From Ilyonectria destructans (Eukaryota > Ascomycota > Sordariomycetes > Hypocreales > Nectriaceae), in assembly GCA_020740775.1 (NCBI GenBank), contig JAHEWK010000011.1, positions 992,001 to 1,056,000 on the forward strand: 64,000 nucleotides of DNA, written 5' to 3'. Positions 56,335 through 64,000 of this stretch are shown here, piece after piece; position 1 is the first letter of the stretch, and each line of letters starts with the position of its first letter. The position numbers were made by a program, and so were the translations under genes. Below the pieces are notes generated by a model that was not told where the DNA came from, did not search any database, and worked only from the letters and a program-made list of their open reading frames with translations.

Positions 56335-56679
56335 AAGGATGGATTGAGTTATTAGGAACATTGAGGAGTGCTTAGTTGAGGGAGGTAGAAAGATATATCT
56401 TGGCTTTTAGATATTACATGTTTCTTGGTCAGATTATCATGCCAGCCGAGAGCTTTATGTATACCTTGCTTAATTCAAAAAAGAAAGGTGCGCTATTTTT
56501 CATGTAATACGCATTTGAAACACAACAGTATCAATAACTTACGTTATTTGACGATATCCCACAGCCTTAGGCTGTACGTTCGATGCTTTCGTACAGCCAT
56601 GGGGCAGAGTGGTCACCTTTTCAGATTCGATAGCAGGTCCAGCAAAGAATAAGGCCAGCTGTAAACACTCGGAGCTGGA
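56335..56679. other. AT-rich intergenic region
   Basis: 3' flank of the lectin-like gene before the truncated ABC transporter. No gene recognised. Confidence 0.4.
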
Positions 56680-58863
56680 TCTTTCAAGAGCTTATCATTA
56701 AAACTAAAGGCGCGTCTGACAAGCTTACTAGAGTAGGGATCAAATGAGAAGATTTTCAACCCCCTTCAGTCTGTTGAGCTGGGCCAAGAAGAGGCACCTC
56801 CAGATGTAAGGGTACTAGAAGAGGCTGTACTCCAGCCTAGCAGAGAAAGTCCCAGACATCCAGCATGGTCCTACATTCTCTCTGCGAAATTCCTCGGGTG
56901 GCTACTGTCAATCGGCCTACTTTTTTCGGGACGAGGCTTCTCTGTGCTCAGTACATACGTCCTGAAACTCATGGCTGCAGAAGAGGATATATCCGCCCTA
57001 CACTGGAACCTTGTTCTCTTCACCCTCCTCTCGATCTTTCAAATCGCCTGCTTCTACTACTTTGTCATTTTCTTGTACCGGTTCTGCATCCTTCCGGCCG
57101 CTTCAAAATTGCACGTCAACCTGGTTGAAGGCTTTCTTCACAAGCCAATGGGGTTCGTCCAGACGGTATCCAGGGGCGAGATCCTCAATCTCTTCACCAA
57201 CGACATTGGGCGCATCGACGGGTCTCTCAACGGTTGCCTGATCTCATTGGTAGCCCAGTACGCGAACTTCGCTCTGGTGTGCTGCGTTCTTGTTGGGACC
57301 CTGCCTGCCAGCATCATCTTTGTCATTCCTCTTGTTTTCCTGTGCATTCACCTGCAGCAGGTGTATCTCGAGAAACTGAGAGAGCTGCGACACTTTGACG
57401 TAGCATCCCGCTCATCACTGCTCACTTTCCTCCAGGAAGCTGAAAATTGCCGAATTTTGTTCCAGACTCACGGTTTGGACAGTACTCGTCTCAAAGAGTT
57501 CCAGAAGAAGCTGGAGAGCAACCTCTGCGCCCTCTTTCCTCTGTCGTGCATTGATCTCTGGCTCGGCATCAGGCTCAAGCTCATCTCGATTATGTTTCAA
57601 CTTCTGGCTCTAGGCACGATGTTAGTTTCTCCTGTTTCGCCCAGTACGCTTGGCTTCGTCTGACTTGTGCTTTTCAAGTCACCGTCACACTCAGCAACAT
57701 TGCAAAATTAACTCCTCAAATTGAGGCGGACGCTGTCTCCCTTACTCGAATCAATCAATACTCTCAAGCTATAAACGAAGACAAGAGGCTCCTTAGCAGC
57801 ACCGAAATCTCTGCTCCTCAAGCAATCCAAACCTGCCCATTGTTAGGAAAAGTCGAGTACAAATCCGTGAGCACGACTCACAGGCCTACACTTCCCCTCA
57901 GCCTTGACTCTGCCAGCTTTGACGTCAAGCCGGGGGAGAAGATAGCGGTAGTTGGGCGCAGCGGCGCAGGCAAGTCTTCAGCGATATCCTGCTTGCTTCG
58001 CATGATTGGGCGGACGGCGGGACAGGTTCTCATCGACGACGTTGACATCGCGGCGATTGACCCAGTCGAGTTGTGTAGAAGAATTGCTCTTATACCTCAG
58101 CAACCAGTCATCTTTTCCAGTTCTCTTCGCCAGAATATTGATCCTTTTGGTCTGAAGGACGACGAAGAAATAATGACTGCTTTGGAGACTTCGGGAGCCT
58201 TGCCAATCGTCCGCAAGCTGGCCAAGGGCAACGGAACTCGGGATGGGGTATCACAATCGGTACTCGAAATATCGGTTGATTCCAAGTGCGTCTCAAAAAT
58301 GCTTGATACTCTGGTTTAAACGTGTCAGGTCATCTTTCTGACGCCGTGCTCACAGGACTAGATTGTCAACAGGAAAAATCCAACTATTAGCGCTCACACG
58401 AGCCATCTTTCAAAACTCTCAGCTTCTGGTGATGGACGAAGGTGAGCCCAACTACATTGCTTTTATTCCAATGAACCGCACAAGATAACTAACGGCACCT
58501 TTCATCAGCGACATCAGGAATAGACGCGTCAACTGAGAGTATCATACATGAGACACTATTTGAGAAGTTCCATGACACCACCATCATCAGCGTCATGCAT
58601 AAACTCGACTTGACTGTAAGAAATCTCATTCTTAGGCCCCATATTTTCTCTTTTTCTTGTAGCCAAAGGCTGTTTGCTTTCCGGTTTGAAGACTGATCAG
58701 GACCCAGCTCCACTATTACAAGATTCTAGTCCTCGGCCAAGGGAGAGTCTCCGCCTTTGATACCCCTATCGCGCTTTTCACTCGTTCCGAGGGACTATAT
58801 CACTCCATGTTGAAGGATGCTGGACTAGTAGAGCGTGCTCGAGCGGTGTGTCAAAACTCCTAG
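56680..58863 (+). pseudogene. Truncated, frameshifted ABCC-type ABC transporter (C-terminal half)
   Basis: Only the linker, second membrane domain and second nucleotide-binding domain remain. Visible parts: KLKARLTSLLE, then a TAG at about 56735; membrane domain from WSYILSAKFLGWLL; GFLHKPMGFVQTVSRGEILN; a frame change near 57660; Walker A GRSGAGKSS; Q-loop IPQQPVIFSSS; degenerate signature LSTGKIQLL; Walker B LLVMDEATSGIDAS; and H-loop ISVMHKLD. Introns at 58286..58355, 58442..58508 and 58616..58707 restore frame at the 3' end (LVLGQGRVSAFDTP). The first half, including NBD1, is absent upstream. Full ABCC proteins export drugs or conjugates; this copy cannot be a complete transporter. Confidence 0.75.
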
Positions 58864-58957
58864 TCCATGGGGTAATTCACTCAATGGCGAGTCAAATCTG
58901 AAATTCGTTAATAATTACAGAATTAAGTAGGACGCTCCATCGATAATCCAAATAGTG

Positions 58958-60259
58958 CTAGATACCATTTGACGCCCCAACCGGCGACAAGAATGTCAGC
59001 GCTCCAATGACCATAGCCTCTGTTCCCGTCTGGAGTGTCGGCGTGACAGCAGGCGCAAAGAATGGGCTGTGGTTCATGGGTACACCGTCTAATGTACCGT
59101 CTCGATCACGTCGGTCCCAGTCTTCAGCATCATGTCCCCCAAAAAACCAGAAGCAGTACGGTCGGCGGATAGCAAGGGCCAAGTTGTTGAAATCCTCGCT
59201 GGCTGGGACCAGAGCCATGTTGGGGTCGAACCTATCTCCAAAATGTTGGTGGAAGGTCTGGCTTAGACTGGACGTGACTTTTTGATCGTTGAATATAGTC
59301 GAAGTTGAGAAGGTTGTTGTGAACTCGGGCTCTCTGGGACTTGCAGATGCCGCACATTCAGCGCGGACAATCCTCTTAATGGCGTTGAGGATAATGTCCC
59401 GATACACCGGGTCAACACTTCGAGTGTTGACTTTGAGCACCGCCTCATGGCTGATGATATTCTCAGCAGTCCCGACATTCAGCGCACCAACAGTGACAAC
59501 AGCGAGCTCTCCGGGTGGAACTTCTCGGCTGACTATGGTCTGCAGGCGAAGAACGATAGAACTGGCCAATACCACAGGGTCGACGGTGCGATGGGGGGAG
59601 CTGCCGTGTCCTCCACGCCCAAAGACCTTGATCAGCAAGCCGTCGGTGGCACTCAAAATGGGACCCGGCCTGACAGCAACGGAGCCTGTCTTTTCCCAGT
59701 ATACATGCTGACCGAGGACTACGTCAGGAATAGGACAGCCGATGACCGTAAAGAGGCCAGCGTCCACCATGGCTTTTGCTCCAGCCCCCTTCTCCTCGGC
59801 TGGTTGGAAGAGGAACACCACGGTGCCGGTCCAGTGCTGACGCGCCGAGACAAGGACATCTGCCGCCGCAAGCATGGCTGCCACATGCATATCGTGTCCG
59901 CAGGCATGCATAACCGGCTGGAGATCCCCGTTGTCATCAACCATCTTCTTGGTACATGCGTAGCTCACACCGCTCATCTCCTCAACTGGCAGCCCGTCCA
60001 TGTCAGCACGTAAAAGGACGGTTGCCCCGGTTCCATTTAAAAGAATCGCGATCAAACCAGTGCCCGCAATACCCGTCCTTATGTCAAGGTCTGGCGAGAT
60101 TGCATGAAGGGTTTGAGCCACTGTTGCTGCCGTCTCGTGTTCTTGCCAAGAGAGCTCAGCGTTTGCATGGAGATGTCTATAAAGATTCTCATAAACCTCG
60201 TAGTCGGGCCTGTGGTCCCTGAAGAGCATGTTGAATTGGGGTGAAGAAGGCATTGTCAT
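58958..60259 (-). CDS. M20 family amidohydrolase (IAA-amino acid/hippurate hydrolase-like)
   Basis: Single exon, 433 residues. Metal-binding blocks of the M20D group: LRADMDGLPVEE, MHACGHDMHVAAML (about residues 117-130), FQPAEEKGAGAKAM and GQHVYWEKTGS, with the dimerisation-domain motif GRGGHGSSPH and a late NHSPFF segment. Such enzymes split N-acyl amino acids or auxin conjugates using two metal ions. The frame extends to 60268, but the first ATG is at 60259. No signal peptide, so it is probably cytosolic. Neighbours are a dead ABC gene and gene-free DNA. Confidence 0.9.
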   Translation of the reverse strand: MTMPSSPQFNMLFRDHRPDYEVYENLYRHLHANAELSWQEHETAATVAQTLHAISPDLDIRTGIAGTGLIAILLNGTGATVLLRADMDGLPVEEMSGVSYACTKKMVDDNGDLQPVMHACGHDMHVAAMLAAADVLVSARQHWTGTVVFLFQPAEEKGAGAKAMVDAGLFTVIGCPIPDVVLGQHVYWEKTGSVAVRPGPILSATDGLLIKVFGRGGHGSSPHRTVDPVVLASSIVLRLQTIVSREVPPGELAVVTVGALNVGTAENIISHEAVLKVNTRSVDPVYRDIILNAIKRIVRAECAASASPREPEFTTTFSTSTIFNDQKVTSSLSQTFHQHFGDRFDPNMALVPASEDFNNLALAIRRPYCFWFFGGHDAEDWDRRDRDGTLDGVPMNHSPFFAPAVTPTLQTGTEAMVIGALTFLSPVGASNGI

Positions 60260-62012
60260 GTTCGGCAATTTGCCGGGGCAACTCGTCTGTGCAGAAAATA
60301 AGGAGAGAAAATGAAGACTGGTGGAATGAGTTCCGGGTGTAGTTGAAGGCTGTATATGTATTATTATTATTTTAGCTTCTACATCGACACGTCAATAGAG
60401 GGAATACAATACAATTGCCTACTTAGGCAAAAAGGTGCCAACCACTGAAGCGGGGTCCTTTTGGTCCGCGCAGACCCACTGTGGGGGCTCCGCTCCAACA
60501 TACTAGACGGCGGCAGATGGCCCTTTGCTCTGTTAGAAATCAAGGCTCATTCATACCATTGTTGGTATGCGCTTATTGGGAAAATAGTGCAGCTCGTAAC
60601 AACACTAAAGAAGGTATATCAAGGGAGCGTCTCGTAGCTAGATCCAACATCATCAGCACCTTGACCTGCAGACTGTTGGAAGGAACGAGGCCTCCCAGTC
60701 TGTCAGACCGATCACGTCTTCCTTTTCTTTGGCGTCTTAGGTATTCTAGTCATAGAGCTATTTTGAAGTTGCCCTCTGTCTCTTCCCTTGACCTAAGACC
60801 GCGAGCCTGATCTGTGGTGTCCTGCGAATTACGACTGCCCCTTGGATCCTAGGTTGCAATCGACCTTCTGATGCCTTGCCAAACGCCGCACCTAGGATCT
60901 GTCCGGACCAGCTGTCTCATTAGACGCTTCCTCTGCAATAGCTAGCTTTGAGTCTGTCTGCAGAACAGGTGGTCAAGCTGATAGCTGCTGCAGCCGACCT
61001 TGAAGAGGTCGGCCAGACCGATCTCAAGCAAGCTGCTGTTGCGAGGGACGGCTAGCAACTTGGGTGTTGTTCTCGTCCTTGGTCCCTTGTGGTCGTTTCA
61101 CCACTTGGAAGAGTCAATCGATGTTAGAGGTGTTACTGGATCTCGTAATTACACGTCTAGTTCCAAAGGTTTTAAAGACCTGGAGTAAGTGTGTGGCGGG
61201 TAATTTGGCCGTGTTGAGGAAGATGTCGCAGGACATGGTGAACAGATTGTACTTTAAATCGTCGATGCGGTTCTTGGCCGGTGAAGAGTACGAGAAGACT
61301 TGGATAGTGATGGCTGGTGCTTGTTTGGAATGAGGTCTGGCATACGTGTAATATGACCCCAACCCGAACCCGACGAGCCATCTTGCTTGAATAAAGCGAT
61401 GCCGCTTTTGCTCACTCGCTCCCGCTCACCTCTGCTCACTCTGGCCCCACACACCCGAGGGTAAAGACTCAAAGACGGACCAATACTGACCAGGCAGCCG
61501 GCCTCGTGTGACCCGGGCTCCAAGAGGTAGCACTGAATAGCTTCTTTGTTCGTGGCAAAGCAGACCATCAAAAATCATCGCCGATTAGCATCAGAGGCAA
61601 CCGTGAGCGAAGGGCGCGCTTCTCTTTGTGTTGGCTCCTTTGTGGGCAAACAGCAAGCAATTCGACAAGACATGTCGCAATATCCCAATGTGTTCGCTTG
61701 CACCCCACTATCTTGAATAAAGAAGAGTTCCTCCTTTGTTTGCTTCCTAATGTTCTTTCGCCACTAAAAACAACAAAAACTTTACGTATCTGACGGCTGT
61801 TTTCCGGCCATGATTCACGGTCCCTCGGGTATATAAAGTTCCCACCTCTCCCGCCTTTGACTCTTCTTTTCTTCTTTCCTTCATCACAGCCGCCAAGGTA
61901 ACCCTTCTTGATCCCTTCAGCTTCCCCTCTACCCAACGCGGCCTCGACTCAAACGCATCTATCACACCTATCTCATTCGTACCGACGCAGATAACAATCG
62001 TCTACCCAGATC
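60260..62012. other. Intergenic region with possible decayed coding DNA
   Basis: Stretches at 60965-61055 (codes SAEQVVKLIAAAADLEEVGQ before a TAG) and 61064-61333 (an 89-codon frame with NLAVLRKMSQDMVNRLYF) read like protein but in different frames and without a recognisable family. They may be one broken gene or transposon piece. The right part is the promoter of the next gene. Confidence 0.35.
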
Positions 62013-62906
62013 ATGGCAACGAAACGTCCAGCCGCAATAGACACCGCCAAGTCTAGAAGTGCCAAATCGCCGCAACTAACTCTCCGGGATATTGATAATC
62101 TCATGAAATCCCCGAGATTCGACACGTTCGAGGCACTCGCATTATACGACGAGTGCAATGCAGAAACGCAACTCAAACTCTCCCGTGAGCTGTTGTTGGG
62201 CTACCTGAGTTTTCACCGTCTGCCTGCTGCAGATCGGATGCTGGCCACCGGCGGTCGGATCCATCATTGCCTTTCGAGTAATAGCGACAAGTTCTCCGAC
62301 TCAAGGGAATACGGGAAGGCGGAGCCAGATGAGATCGATATCTTTGCCGACCCATATGAGGTCAAGGACTACTTCCTGAAGCGGTGGATAAGTGCGGATC
62401 CTGATATGGAACAGCTTGCGTATCGTATCAGCACAAGCGGATTCAAGGATGCCAGCCGTGGCGTACGGTGGGAAACAAATGAAATCTTCACCGCACCGGG
62501 GACACGAGGCTTTAGCCACAGCGGCGATTACGGCGGCATCCCCGACTACAGCGAGTTTTGCAGCCCGTGGAAGCTGATCTCGTCGCATCTGATGCTCTAC
62601 CGGCTCACCACTGTATTAGGTATGCCTCCTTTTTCGGAAAATGAAGAGGTTGATGGCTACAAAACGGCTTGGGCGTATACCCTGCATTGGATACCAGATG
62701 TGGTCGAAAACCAAAACGGGGGCAAGGTCATGACAAGTTCTTTTTGCATTGCAGACCATAAGGGTTCAATCGCATTCCATTTTACAGGGTCAGAGGAAGC
62801 TAGCAAGGCAGCGCTTCTGTTGTTGGAGTGGCTGTTCAGCGACAATGTGCCGCATACGTACGATGGTGTAATGGCAGGGAATCAAGCTTCAATCTTCAGT
62901 GGCTAG
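62013..62906 (+). CDS. Hypothetical 297-residue protein
   Basis: Single exon, Lys/Ser-rich start then a compact globular-looking sequence with many aromatic residues (LLLGYLSFHRLP, YFLKRWISADPDMEQLAYRI, RGFSHSGDYGG, AWAYTLHWIPDVVENQNGG, ALLLLEWLFSDNVPHTYDG). No signal peptide, membrane span or motif I recognise. The N-terminal 20 residues are basic and low-complexity and might be a nuclear signal. Normal codon use and a clear start suggest a real gene; function unknown. Confidence 0.75.
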   Translation: MATKRPAAIDTAKSRSAKSPQLTLRDIDNLMKSPRFDTFEALALYDECNAETQLKLSRELLLGYLSFHRLPAADRMLATGGRIHHCLSSNSDKFSDSREYGKAEPDEIDIFADPYEVKDYFLKRWISADPDMEQLAYRISTSGFKDASRGVRWETNEIFTAPGTRGFSHSGDYGGIPDYSEFCSPWKLISSHLMLYRLTTVLGMPPFSENEEVDGYKTAWAYTLHWIPDVVENQNGGKVMTSSFCIADHKGSIAFHFTGSEEASKAALLLLEWLFSDNVPHTYDGVMAGNQASIFSG

Positions 62907-63308
62907 GCTCTTTATTCAGTTGCAACGGGTAAATATGGCTTTGTAGTTTCTTCTTCTTTCCGGTGTGGTCCCACCGCTTATAACTCTGGCTTACAATCTT
63001 CGTCCTCGGCTGTGACGTTTTTGTCCGATCTGGACTGCCATCTTGATGTCCACCCTAATTCATCTATCCCGTACTTTGCATCGCGCCTCCGCCACTTGGT
63101 GCATCTTCCTGCATCCACATACGCGACGTCTCATCTCTAGACCACTTCATCTCCCGTTACATATAGCAGCCCTGACTCACTCAAGGACATTGGGCGAAGA
63201 AGACTGTGGGTCCTGGTTACTGCCGCATCAGACCGCCTGGCATGACACTGGGCCGTTGTAACTTGACAAAAACCTGACATAATCTAAGACAGCTCATGCA
63301 TAATTACC
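62907..63308. other. Intergenic region
   Basis: Between two plus-strand genes; the promoter of the methyltransferase-like gene. The ORF at 63043 has no support. Confidence 0.4.
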
Positions 63309-64000
63309 ATGTCGTTTCTGCCGAGTTCATTTAACAACTTAGAAGAATATACCGGCAGTCTTATTGACTTTATCAATTCACCGCTAATTCGTCAAATTAG
63401 CGGAGGGATCCATGTTAATGACGCGATAATACACGATGCCTGGGGGGCCTTGCCTCAAGAATGGACCGCCTGGTGGGACTCACTCCCCGATCACCGCTTG
63501 GCCCAACAAGACCTCATAGAAAGCATTGATGAGGAGACAGCTACAATATCCCTAGACAGTATCGAAAATGGGGAGGGGTTTCTGCCTATACAAACCCGAC
63601 CGAGGTCCTTGGTAGATTGGCTGCAAACACTCAAATCTCTCTCGCTTTCACGAATCCAGCAGCCAGGCCCCAAAGTCGACTTACCACAAACGCTCAAGGC
63701 CCGGATGAATACGAAGAAGATAGCTGAAGTCTCGACTGCTGCAGCATACATCGGAAACGTCTGCCAAGCAAACAACATCACTCACGTCATCGACATGGGG
63801 TCTGGACAAGGGTACCTCTCTAATTCGCTGGTTTTCCTCTTCCCGTCTCTCCGAGTTCTCGCCATTGACGGCAGCGAGTCTCAGATAGCTGGCTCCAAAG
63901 CTTTCGCCGCTTCCTTGGGCATTTCTGAGGACAGGCTTAGCCACTTGGTTCGCTACATTGATGGCGATGCCTCACTCATAGTCGAGATGGAAGCATGGGC
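63309..64000 (+). CDS. METTL25/RRNAD1-like methyltransferase, 5' part (runs off right edge)
   Basis: Open from the ATG at 63309 to the window end, 230 codons. An N-terminal helical part (FNNLEEYTGSLIDFINSPLI, DAWGALPQEW) leads to LKARMNTKKIAEVSTAAAYI and then the SAM-binding motif I VIDMGSGQGYLSNSLVF (about residues 161-177), with the motif II acid in VLAIDGSE. The order, and the MNTKKxxEV segment before motif I, matches METTL25-type proteins, putative SAM-dependent methyltransferases. The C-terminal part lies outside the window. Confidence 0.8.
   Translation, partial: MSFLPSSFNNLEEYTGSLIDFINSPLIRQISGGIHVNDAIIHDAWGALPQEWTAWWDSLPDHRLAQQDLIESIDEETATISLDSIENGEGFLPIQTRPRSLVDWLQTLKSLSLSRIQQPGPKVDLPQTLKARMNTKKIAEVSTAAAYIGNVCQANNITHVIDMGSGQGYLSNSLVFLFPSLRVLAIDGSESQIAGSKAFAASLGISEDRLSHLVRYIDGDASLIVEMEAW

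Overview
The window reads as nuclear DNA of a filamentous ascomycete, probably a Sordariomycete (the class is inference). Genes carry short introns of about 45-175 bp with GTRNGT donors and CTAAC/CTAAT-type branch points. Zn(II)2Cys6 regulators, major-facilitator transporters and secreted hydrolases are frequent, intergenic regions are long, and several stretches are AT-rich with C-to-T decay of the kind produced by repeat-induced point mutation (RIP). No rRNA, tRNA or CRISPR was recognised. Exon joins are given in the evidence; they were assigned by eye from splice signals, reading frame and family similarity.

Layout. 0-2.7 kb: the 3' part of a fungal-specific transcription factor and a convergent YCII-domain protein. 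3.3-12.1 kb: a compact metabolic block made of a short Zn2Cys6 protein, a head-to-head factor that has the fungal regulatory domain but no zinc cluster, an anion/carboxylate MFS permease, a D-glycerate 3-kinase and a tartrate/D-malate-type dehydrogenase. Together these suggest tartrate (or D-malate) uptake, conversion to D-glycerate and entry into glycolysis. A CGG-N12-CCG inverted site occurs in the promoter of every one of these genes, twice as the perfect form CGGAC-N8-GTCCG. 12.4-18.4 kb: a small Cys-rich protein, an RBR-type E3 ubiquitin ligase with one in-frame TAG, and a sugar transporter. 18.4-24.1 kb is long, mostly GC-rich and apparently gene-free. 24.1-26.4 kb: a soluble fumarate reductase fused to cytochrome b5.

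28.9-43 kb: a FAS1-domain secretory protein, a tannase/feruloyl esterase, a MITE, a Zn2Cys6 factor, an M43 metalloprotease, a pyruvate-decarboxylase-like enzyme divergent from a nitronate monooxygenase, and a 60-residue three-exon microprotein. 43.3-45.6 kb: an Rlm1-type MADS-box factor with 35 consecutive glutamines, followed by a long gene-free upstream region.

49.4-59 kb is a decayed accessory region: a linalool dehydratase/isomerase-like pseudogene with RIP-type stops, relics of an MFS transporter and an S10 carboxypeptidase, a putative small secreted protein, a dispersed and tandem repeat family, a secreted lectin-like beta-propeller gene, and a half-size, frameshifted ABCC transporter. 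The window ends with an M20 amidohydrolase, an unrecognised 297-residue protein and the 5' part of a METTL25-like methyltransferase that continues past the right edge.
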